A stretch of 64,000 nucleotides of DNA from Selenomonas sp. ND2010 (GTDB lineage: Bacteria; Bacillota; Negativicutes; Selenomonadales; Selenomonadaceae), in the NCBI RefSeq assembly GCF_000702005.1, contig NZ_JNKI01000001.1, positions 1 to 64,000 on the forward strand. Reading direction: 5' to 3'. Below are positions 8,076 to 15,148 of the stretch, one piece after another. Below the pieces are notes generated by a model. That model worked only from the letters and a program-made list of their open reading frames with translations, had not been told where the DNA came from and searched no databases. Position numbers and translations under genes: made by a program. How positions within the stretch are numbered: the first letter of the stretch is position 1; each line of letters opens with the position of its first letter.

Positions 8076-10610
8076 ATGAAACTATTAGCGTATAATATCG
8101 ACGACCGGAAAAAATTGGATAGTTGTTTGGAGCAGTTTCGTTTCGAGTGCCCGGAAAAGGCATCGGCCATTCTCTGTATGGTGATTACCAGTTTGAATCA
8201 GCCGCAGGAGATTGCGGCAATGACGGCGCATATCAAGAAGGTGTTGCCGGAGATTCAGGTATGCGGCACTACGACTTCCTGTGAAATTGGCAATGCGCGA
8301 GTTCATCACCACAGTCATGAGATTTGCTTTTATGTGTTTGAATCCTCTTCGGTGGAACTTCGCTTCTACGATGGGCATAAGGAGGATTTGGCTTTGGCAG
8401 CGTCGGCAGTGGTGGAGCGAGCCAAGGCAGAGGAGCCGGCAGCTGTTGGCATGATGATTACGATGAAATCCCTTAATGGTGCAGCGGATGTCTTCCGCAC
8501 TTTGCGTCAGCTGCCGCCCCAGGTGCCGATGTTTGGCGGGGCGGCGGATTCTTATGCCGATAAGATTGACGATGTGAAGATAATGCCAACGCATGTATTT
8601 ACTGAACAGGGCTGTACGGATTGTGGGTTCCTTGTCATTCTGTTTTATGGCGAGAATTTGCATATTCACATCGATTCCTATCTGGGCTGGCGATCGCTGG
8701 GGAACGAAGTCACAGTGACGGAATTGGAATCAGACATCAGTGTGTTAAAGGTCAATGATGTAACGGTAGCAGATTTTTATAAAAAATACATCGGGGTTGC
8801 ACCTGGCCCCAATTTTTTTACTTCTATTATGCCGTTTCCGCTCATGCTGAACCGTGGGGGACATGATATTGCTCGGATACCGATTGGTTATGGCGAGGCA
8901 GGTTCGGTGCTGTTTACGAGTAGCATCAATAAGGGAGAATCGGTACGCCTGGCTTATGGTGATCCCATGGAAATCCTGAACCAATCCCATCAAGCACAGG
9001 TGAAATTGCAGCGATTTGCTCCCGAAGGAATTTTATTGATTCCCTGCTGTGTGCGGCAGATGTATTTGAAAGACGATTTTCAGTTGGAGCTTACCCCGTT
9101 CGGCGCTATTGCACCGACGGTTGGTTTTGCCTCTTATGGAGAGATACAGCGCTTTGAGGATTGTGTGGAGCCGCAGTTGTTGAATGGTGCAATGCTTATT
9201 GTAGCCTTTCGGGAAGGCGGACGGGAGCAGGTCGAACCAGAGGATAAATGGATTAGTCAGAGTGAACATATCTTTAAAGACGATCGCATTACGCTTGTAA
9301 GTGGCTTGGCCCATTTTGTTTCCGTTACCATTGGTCTGGAAGAAGAAAATCGCAAACTCGAAGAATCGCTGACGCGGCAGGAAGCTCAGCTGCAAAAAAT
9401 ACGAGAGCTTAACCGTCTGTTGAAGGAACAACAGGAACATTTGGAAAAAGCCAAGGAAAAGGCGGAGGCAGCCAACCAGGCGAAGACGACCTTTTTGTTC
9501 AATATGAGTCATGATATTCGTACACCGCTCAATGCGATTATTGGTTTTACGGAACTAGAGGAGCGCCATCCGGAAGCGGTAGAAGCCAATCGGGAATACC
9601 GCAGGAAGGTAAAGCTAGCCAGTCGTCAGCTGCTCGATATTCTCGATAATGTACTGGAAATGGCCAGAATTGAGAGCAAGCAGATCATCATTGAAGAGGA
9701 ATTAAATAACGTCAGGGAATTTTATGAGGCATGGATTTCGGTCTTTGAGGGAGAGATGAAGAAGAAAAACCTGTTCTTTAAAACCAGTTATGAAATCAAG
9801 CATCCGTACCTGTATTTTGATCGCACGCATGTGATGGAATTGTTGATGAATATCCTTAGCAATGCAGTGAAATATACGGCCAATAACGGGGAGATTTTTG
9901 CTGGGGTTCGCGAGCTGCCCGGCAAAACGGAAGGGGAGTGTATCATTGAGACTACGGTTCGGGATAATGGAATCGGTATGTCCAAGGCATTTCAAGCGCA
10001 GATTTTTGAGCAGTTCTCCCGGGAGCGGAATTCTTCTCAGAGTGGTATACAGGGAACAGGGCTTGGGATGGCCATTGTCAAGCGGATTGTCGAGATGATG
10101 AACGGCACGATAGCCATCAAGAGTAAACTCGGAGAAGGAACGGAAATCATCATCTGTCTGCCACATCATATCGGCGAGGAACCAGAGGAGCAGGCTGCCG
10201 CCGAAAACCCGAAAACGGAGTTCAATTTTTCAGGAAAACGCATCTTACTGGTGGAAGATAATGACCTCAATGCAGAGATTGCCGAGGAACTTTTGTCGGC
10301 ATGTGGGGTCAAGGTAGAACGGGCTTGTGATGGGGTGGAATGTGTGAATATGGTGACTAAGGCCAAGGCGGGCTATTATGATTTGATTCTCATGGACATT
10401 CAGATGCCCAATATGAATGGATACAAAGCCACGCAGAAGATTCGCCGTCTCGATGACCCCGATAAAGCCAGCATCATGATTCTGGCCATGACGGCCAACG
10501 CATTTAAAGAAGATCGGCAGGACGCGATCAATGCGGGCATGGATGGTCACATTGCGAAACCCATCGATATCCATAAGATGTTCCAGACGATAAAGAATGT
10601 ATTGTCGTAA
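8076..10610 (+). CDS. FIST-domain hybrid histidine kinase with receiver domain
   Basis: An 844-residue soluble sensor kinase with no signal peptide or membrane helix. Order: FIST_N (about 30-225), FIST_C (about 230-390), coiled coil (about 415-470), HisKA with phosphorylatable His479 (NMSHDIRTPLNAI), HATPase_c with DNGIGM and GTGLGMAIVKRI boxes, and a C-terminal receiver (about 725-844) with Asp774 (LILMDIQMPN) and the conserved Thr/Lys regions (AMTANAF, HIAKPID). FIST domains are proposed to sense small ligands, possibly amino acids. The start ATG has only a weak Shine-Dalgarno (GGGGATCTGAG). There is no partner regulator next door; output may pass through a distant HPt protein. thiD follows after 35 nt. 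Confidence 0.92.
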   Translation: MKLLAYNIDDRKKLDSCLEQFRFECPEKASAILCMVITSLNQPQEIAAMTAHIKKVLPEIQVCGTTTSCEIGNARVHHHSHEICFYVFESSSVELRFYDGHKEDLALAASAVVERAKAEEPAAVGMMITMKSLNGAADVFRTLRQLPPQVPMFGGAADSYADKIDDVKIMPTHVFTEQGCTDCGFLVILFYGENLHIHIDSYLGWRSLGNEVTVTELESDISVLKVNDVTVADFYKKYIGVAPGPNFFTSIMPFPLMLNRGGHDIARIPIGYGEAGSVLFTSSINKGESVRLAYGDPMEILNQSHQAQVKLQRFAPEGILLIPCCVRQMYLKDDFQLELTPFGAIAPTVGFASYGEIQRFEDCVEPQLLNGAMLIVAFREGGREQVEPEDKWISQSEHIFKDDRITLVSGLAHFVSVTIGLEEENRKLEESLTRQEAQLQKIRELNRLLKEQQEHLEKAKEKAEAANQAKTTFLFNMSHDIRTPLNAIIGFTELEERHPEAVEANREYRRKVKLASRQLLDILDNVLEMARIESKQIIIEEELNNVREFYEAWISVFEGEMKKKNLFFKTSYEIKHPYLYFDRTHVMELLMNILSNAVKYTANNGEIFAGVRELPGKTEGECIIETTVRDNGIGMSKAFQAQIFEQFSRERNSSQSGIQGTGLGMAIVKRIVEMMNGTIAIKSKLGEGTEIIICLPHHIGEEPEEQAAAENPKTEFNFSGKRILLVEDNDLNAEIAEELLSACGVKVERACDGVECVNMVTKAKAGYYDLILMDIQMPNMNGYKATQKIRRLDDPDKASIMILAMTANAFKEDRQDAINAGMDGHIAKPIDIHKMFQTIKNVLS

Positions 10611-10645
10611 ATTTTTTGACTAGTCAAAGCAGGGGGGCTACTACC

Positions 10646-11470
10646 ATGAACACAGCACTTACGATTGCAGGCAGTGATTCCAGCGGCGGCGCTGGGATAC
10701 AGGCAGATATCAAGACGATGACGATGAATGGGGTTTATGCCATGAGCGCAATTACTTCGCTGACCGCACAGAACACTTTGGGGGTGACGGGGATCCTTAA
10801 TGTGACGCCGGTGTTTTTGGCGCAGGAACTCGATGCGGTTTTTTCCGATATTCGTCCCGATGCGGTAAAAATTGGCATGGTTTCTGAAGCAACGCTGATA
10901 CGCGTCATTGGCGAAAAGCTGCAGCAATATGGAGCCGAGCATGTCGTTTTGGACCCTGTGATGATTGCCACCAGTGGGGCCCGGTTGTTGGCGGAGGAGG
11001 CGGTCTCGGTGTTGGTGGAAACGCTGTTGCCGCTGGCGGAGCTGGTGACGCCGAATATTCCGGAAGCCGAGGTGCTGGCGGGGCATGAGATAAAAAGCAA
11101 GGCAGATATGGAACGGGCGGCGGAAACGATAGCTGCTCGATATGGCTGTCAAGTTCTGATGAAGGGCGGGCATCGCGTAAGTGATGCGGATGATTTTTTG
11201 TATGAGAAAGGCAAAGGCCACTGGTTTAAAGGCGAGCGGATTGATAATCCCAACACGCATGGAACGGGATGTACGCTGTCCAGTGCGATTGCTGCAAATT
11301 TAGCGAAAGGATTTTCCCTTGAGATTTCGGTTCGTCGGTCAAAGGACTATCTATCTGGTGCACTTTCGGCTATGCTGAATTTGGGCGCTGGTTCAGGGCC
11401 TATGAATCATGCCTTTAACCTTACGGGAGATTTTTCCAAGGGGGGCAAGACCGCGGATAATGGGAATTGA
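10646..11470 (+). CDS. thiD: Hydroxymethylpyrimidine/phosphomethylpyrimidine kinase
   Basis: Ribokinase-fold kinase (274 residues) of thiamine synthesis that phosphorylates HMP and HMP-P; homologues can also phosphorylate pyridoxine. Seen: N-terminal TIAGSDSSGGAGIQADIKT, DPVMIATSG, and the C-terminal anion-hole box THGTGCTLSSAIAANLA. ATG 10646 is preceded by AGGGGGG (10631-10637); an upstream TTG at 10616 has no ribosome binding site. It lies 35 nt after the FIST kinase and may share its transcript. A probable vitamin uptake gene and a MocR regulator lie just downstream, so a role in vitamin B6 salvage is an alternative. Confidence 0.9.
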   Translation: MNTALTIAGSDSSGGAGIQADIKTMTMNGVYAMSAITSLTAQNTLGVTGILNVTPVFLAQELDAVFSDIRPDAVKIGMVSEATLIRVIGEKLQQYGAEHVVLDPVMIATSGARLLAEEAVSVLVETLLPLAELVTPNIPEAEVLAGHEIKSKADMERAAETIAARYGCQVLMKGGHRVSDADDFLYEKGKGHWFKGERIDNPNTHGTGCTLSSAIAANLAKGFSLEISVRRSKDYLSGALSAMLNLGAGSGPMNHAFNLTGDFSKGGKTADNGN

Positions 11471-11495
11471 CAATAGCTCGTTGTCATACTATAAT
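11467..11495 (+). promoter_or_regulatory. Perfect consensus sigma-70 promoter
   Basis: TTGACA (11467-11472), 17-nt spacer, TATAAT (11490-11495). The -35 box overlaps the thiD stop codon. Transcription would start near 11502, only a few bases before the hairpin at 11507-11551. Confidence 0.75.
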
Positions 11496-11506
11496 GTAAC
11501 GCAAGA

Positions 11507-11551
11507 AGACACGCAATGGAGCGGTAACGCTCATTGCGTGTCTGTTTTTTT
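11507..11551 (+). terminator. Terminator/attenuator hairpin directly after a promoter
   Basis: Stem AGACACGCAATG.AGCG / CGCT.CATTGCGTGTCT followed by seven T. It ends the thiD transcript and would also stop transcripts from the promoter at 11467-11495 after about 50 nt unless read through. Confidence 0.8.
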
Positions 11552-11570
11552 ATATTTAGGAGGTTTTATT

Positions 11571-11954
11571 ATGCGCAGTTTTCCGACTTTTGCTGAACTT
11601 GAGGTCAAACGAAATGAAATCAACAGCCGCTTTCATCGTGAGACGAAGCCACTCCTTATCGAACGGTTTCAGGAATTTGGCTTTGTGCCGGTCAACTCGA
11701 ATACGAAAGAATACATGGTCCTGACGGAAGCTAGTACCGGCAATCATTATTTATTAAATATCACCAAATATGAAATCCGGGTGGAATTCGAACATGTATC
11801 GCGTCATGAAATGGTGAAAATCTGTGAAATCAGTAATCTGGCCCTATCCGCGCATACGATTATGAATATTATCATTCAGGCGATTGACTGTTGGCTGCAG
11901 TATGGCGTAGTTATGGACTACGTAAAAGTTCAGCATTTGGGAGTAGAGGGCTGA
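11571..11954 (+). CDS. Hypothetical protein
   Basis: A 127-residue soluble protein of mixed charge, without a recognised domain. AGGAGG lies 5 nt upstream of the ATG (11571). The sequence suggests an alpha/beta fold (N-terminal helix FPTFAELEVKRNEINSRF, then strands such as NHYLLNITKYEIRVEFEHV). It stands between an attenuator-like hairpin and a convergent gene on the other strand. I do not recognise the family and assign no function. Confidence 0.7.
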   Translation: MRSFPTFAELEVKRNEINSRFHRETKPLLIERFQEFGFVPVNSNTKEYMVLTEASTGNHYLLNITKYEIRVEFEHVSRHEMVKICEISNLALSAHTIMNIIIQAIDCWLQYGVVMDYVKVQHLGVEG

Positions 11955-11961
11955 TTCGTTG

Positions 11962-12492
11962 TCAGAGCTGGTGGGCACGTTTTAGGACCGGCAGCAAAAG
12001 CAGGGCGGCGAGAGTATTGATGATTCCTTCGAGAAATAGACCTGGGGCAGAGGCAAGGCCGGCGCTGAAACTGTTATAGAGCAAAGCGCCAAAAGCCGTG
12101 TAGCCAATGGTCATCCATAGGGAAGCAAGTAAGAAGGCAACGGCGGTGCGCAAGAGATGGGCAGCGCCGTTGTTTAATTTCCAGACAATCCAAGCCATGA
12201 TAAATTTTATTAGGAGTGTGGGCAGAATCCAGAGCGGAAAGCCACCAAGCAAGTCGGATAGTGCTGAACCGAGGCAGGCGGCGAGAAATGCTGGGCGCTT
12301 TGGCAAAAACAGCACCAACAGAAAGATGGCAGCATCGCCAAGATGCGCATAGCCGAGGGGGATGGGAATCCGTGGGACAAAGGTGGTCAAGAATACTAGT
12401 GCTGTCATAACTGCGGCAAGGCAGATCGTTTGCGTCGTCCATTTTGTCTGTTGAGAAAAGCCTTTTGGAGTGGAAACAATGTTAGTGTTCAC
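11962..12492 (-). CDS. ECF transporter S component, probable vitamin (B6?) uptake
   Basis: A 176-residue integral membrane protein with about five to six helices and the N-terminal pattern of ECF S components (TICLAAVMTALVFLTTFVPRIPIP, then YAHLGDAAIFL). Such proteins bind a vitamin and work with a shared EcfA/A'/T module, which is not in the window. Start is GTG (12490-12492) preceded on the minus strand by AGAAGGA. It is divergently transcribed from a MocR-family regulator. In Firmicutes that arrangement commonly marks a pyridoxine transporter (PdxU type) controlled by a PdxR-type regulator. The family call is good; the substrate is inferred from the neighbour only. Confidence 0.8.
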   Translation of the reverse strand: MNTNIVSTPKGFSQQTKWTTQTICLAAVMTALVFLTTFVPRIPIPLGYAHLGDAAIFLLVLFLPKRPAFLAACLGSALSDLLGGFPLWILPTLLIKFIMAWIVWKLNNGAAHLLRTAVAFLLASLWMTIGYTAFGALLYNSFSAGLASAPGLFLEGIINTLAALLLLPVLKRAHQL

Positions 12493-12523
12493 AATAAATC
12501 CTTCTTTCTTGTAAAAATATTAA

Positions 12524-12586
12524 CTTTATTGTATACTTGTGCTGACCATAAAGAAATATTCAAATTTAAATAGTTTTTAAGGTCAG
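12524..12586. promoter_or_regulatory. Operator candidates between ECF S component and MocR regulator
   Basis: The divergent intergenic region contains an inverted repeat CTTTATTG (12524-12531) / CCATAAAG (12546-12553), 7 of 8 positions matching. A second inverted repeat is CTGACC (12542-12547) / GGTCAG (12581-12586). Either could bind the adjacent MocR-type regulator. Confidence 0.35.
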
Positions 12587-12605
12587 AGGGAAAGGATGAT
12601 TACCA

Positions 12606-14015
12606 ATGCTGACCTATCCATTGGAGCAGGCAGGGACTATGCCTTTGTATGAATACTTATATGACTGCATCCGTAAGGATATCTTGTCGGGGCGCTTGCA
12701 GGCTGGGGAAAAGCTTCCGTCAAAGCGTGGGCTGGCTGCACATTTAGGAATCAGTACCATAACGGTGGAAGGGGCATATGGCCAGTTGATGGCAGAAGGG
12801 TATTGTCAGTCGGCTCCGCGGCGAGGATTTTTTGTATCCGCGGTCCAGAATCCAAGTTTGGAGAAAGCAAAACTTTTGTCTGAGACAAAGCAAGAGACGA
12901 AAGAAGCAAAAAAGGAATGGTTAGCCGATTTTGTCACCAACAGCATTTCGCCGGAACTTTTCCCCTTTGCGACGTGGACACGGCTGCTGCGGCGGGTGGT
13001 AGCAGAGGATGCTGAAGCGTTATTGGCGCGATCGCCGAGCTTTGGGATATTGCCGTTGCGACAGGCTATTGCCGAGCATCTACGAAATTTCCGCGGCCTA
13101 AGTATTTCGGCAGAACAGATTGTCATTGGTGCAGGCACAGAATATCTTTACAATCTTTTGGTGCAGTTTTTGGGCCGTGACAAGCGGTTCTGTGTGGAAA
13201 ATCCTGGGTATGAACGGGTGCGGAAGATTTATGATGCCTGCGGGGCAGAGTTTGTTTCAGCAGATATGGATGCGAAAGGAATTTGTCTCGAAGAAATCGA
13301 GCGGCTACAGGCCCAAATCTTACATATCAGTCCATCGCATCACTTTCCCACAGGTATCATCATGCCGGTCAGCCGACGCTATGAGCTTTTGGGATGGGCG
13401 GCGAAACGGCCGGAACGTTATATCATTGAAGACGATTACGATAGCGAGTTTCGGCTGACTGGGCGGCCAATTCCCACAGTGATGGGAATCGATGTCAGTG
13501 ATCGTGTTATTTATATGAACACCTTTTCGAAGAGCCTTACGCCGACGATTCGCATCAGTTACATGGTCCTGCCCCAAGAGTTGGTGGAACCCTTTAGGGA
13601 AAAATTGGGATTTTACAGTTGTACCGTATCGAACTTTGAGCAATACACCTTGGCGAAGTTTATCGGCGAAGGATATTTTGAAAAGCACATCAATCGCATG
13701 CGCGCGTATTACCGGCGGAAGCGGGAGCGGTTGCTGGCTTTGCTCAAAGCGTCGCCAGCAGCTGGAAAAATGAAGGTCATTGAGCACGGCTCGGGGTTGC
13801 ATTTTTTGCTGCAGTTTGACAAGTCAATTTCGGATGACGTATTGCAAAAAAAATTTATGGCAGCGCAAATACACATGAAGCCTTTGGCGGATTATTACGA
13901 AGGGGAGCCGCTTTCCTGTCGGCATACCTTTGTCCTGAACTATTCGGGCGTCAGTGATGCAAAGCTCGAAGAAGCGGTGGCAGCTATCAGTCGTGTGCTT
14001 TTGGCTGGCACATAA
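12606..14015 (+). CDS. MocR/PdxR-family transcriptional regulator (GntR HTH plus aminotransferase fold)
   Basis: A 469-residue regulator. A winged helix-turn-helix of the GntR type (about 12-75, LPSKRGLAAHLGISTITVEGAYGQL) is joined to a fold-type I aminotransferase-like domain (about 110-465). The PLP-binding residues are conserved: EDDYDSEF and the Schiff-base lysine in NTFSKSL. MocR proteins use PLP as effector. Divergence from an ECF S-component gene suggests control of vitamin B6 uptake, like PdxR (inference). GGGAAAGGA precedes the ATG. The regulator also lies close to thiD, which can double as a pyridoxine kinase in some bacteria. Confidence 0.9.
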   Translation: MLTYPLEQAGTMPLYEYLYDCIRKDILSGRLQAGEKLPSKRGLAAHLGISTITVEGAYGQLMAEGYCQSAPRRGFFVSAVQNPSLEKAKLLSETKQETKEAKKEWLADFVTNSISPELFPFATWTRLLRRVVAEDAEALLARSPSFGILPLRQAIAEHLRNFRGLSISAEQIVIGAGTEYLYNLLVQFLGRDKRFCVENPGYERVRKIYDACGAEFVSADMDAKGICLEEIERLQAQILHISPSHHFPTGIIMPVSRRYELLGWAAKRPERYIIEDDYDSEFRLTGRPIPTVMGIDVSDRVIYMNTFSKSLTPTIRISYMVLPQELVEPFREKLGFYSCTVSNFEQYTLAKFIGEGYFEKHINRMRAYYRRKRERLLALLKASPAAGKMKVIEHGSGLHFLLQFDKSISDDVLQKKFMAAQIHMKPLADYYEGEPLSCRHTFVLNYSGVSDAKLEEAVAAISRVLLAGT

Positions 14016-14122
14016 GAGAAGAGAAAAACGGAGTTCCTAGAGAACGTAGTGGGGACTAAGGCAGGATTTTGTCTTTGGGGAGGCGAATAAATTAGGCATG
14101 ATTTTATCGTGGGGGGATTTTT

Positions 14123-15115
14123 ATGAACAGTCAGTTGCTTTGTGATTTCTTGGAGAGAAAGACCGCATTGTGCAAGGTGTTGGTTGTCGGCGATATCATG
14201 TTGGATAAATATTACTATGGCGAAGTAACGCGTATTTCTGGTGAGGCACCGGTGCCAATCACCCGAGTGAATTCCTCAGCGGAAAAACTTGGTGGTGGTG
14301 CTAATATCGCCTACAACTTGTCGGTCTTAGGCTGTCAGACAGGACTTTCGGGATTTGTTGGGGATGATGCACATTGTGTGAGTATGGTGGAGAAATTGGC
14401 CGATCATGGGATTGATAGTGCAGGCCTTATTCGAACGGAACGTCCGACTACCACAAAAGTACGTATCATGAGTGGCAATCAGCAGATGTTTCGTCTGGAT
14501 TTTGAACAGGTGGGAGCGATGGCGGATGAAGATGCGGAATCCTTCCGCCGCTATATTGCAGAAAGACTCAACGAGAGTCTGGACTGTGTCGTGATTTCTG
14601 ACCACGACAATGGGGCTTGTACGGAAAAAACTTGTGCCAAAATCATTGAGCTTTGTCATAATCACGGGGTGCCAGTGGTGGTAGATATGAGTGGTCACAA
14701 TTGGGTGAATTATGCGCACGCGGACTATATCGTGGCGAATATGAAGCGTGTAAATCAAGCACTGCTGCAGCCAATCGATAATGAGGATGTCAAGGTGGAG
14801 AAGGCAGCGCATTATCTCATGCGCAAGTATAAAGTGCGCAATGTAATCATGACGCGTTCGGAAAAAGGGCTCTCACTGGTGGGGGATACCATCGTAAAAC
14901 ATATTCCGACGAAAGCGCAGGAACTTTTTGATGTATTGGGTGCTACCGATACGATTACCGCTGTTTTTGCCTTGACGTTAGCTGGCGGATTAAGCCCTGA
15001 GGAAGGGGCGTATCTGGCAAATCTGGCAGCTAGCCGCGTTGTGGCAAAACTTGGTACCTATGCGGTGACTCGAGAAGAGCTGCAGGGGTTACTGCAGGAA
15101 AGTTCTATGGTATAA
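14123..15115 (+). CDS. RfaE1/HldE-like carbohydrate kinase with altered catalytic motifs
   Basis: A 330-residue PfkB-fold protein that aligns along its length with the kinase half of HldE (D-beta-D-heptose 7-phosphate kinase of LPS heptose synthesis): VLVVGDIMLDKYYYG, SGEAPVPITRVN, LGGGANIAYNLSVLG, TTKVRIMSGNQQMFRLDFE, VVAKLGT. Several functional motifs differ from HldE: SDYAKG is SDHDNG (159-164), DPKG is DMSG (188-191), the NxxE segment reads NMKRVN, and GAGD is GATD (273-276). The catalytic Asp276 remains. It could be a kinase for another sugar or a non-catalytic homologue. There is no fused or adjacent nucleotidylyltransferase. GTGGGGGGA lies upstream of the ATG. Confidence 0.8.
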   Translation: MNSQLLCDFLERKTALCKVLVVGDIMLDKYYYGEVTRISGEAPVPITRVNSSAEKLGGGANIAYNLSVLGCQTGLSGFVGDDAHCVSMVEKLADHGIDSAGLIRTERPTTTKVRIMSGNQQMFRLDFEQVGAMADEDAESFRRYIAERLNESLDCVVISDHDNGACTEKTCAKIIELCHNHGVPVVVDMSGHNWVNYAHADYIVANMKRVNQALLQPIDNEDVKVEKAAHYLMRKYKVRNVIMTRSEKGLSLVGDTIVKHIPTKAQELFDVLGATDTITAVFALTLAGGLSPEEGAYLANLAASRVVAKLGTYAVTREELQGLLQESSMV

Positions 15116-15148
15116 TAAATAAATAGTATTAATAGAGGAGGCCTTTTG

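Noticed and set aside
10547-11260. A 237-codon minus-strand frame across the kinase end and thiD
   Set aside because: Overlaps two well-supported genes and shows no protein motifs.
14016-14122. A riboswitch or small RNA before the HldE-like gene
   Set aside because: Only a weak GTTC/GAAC inverted repeat is seen; no known riboswitch core or terminator could be made out.
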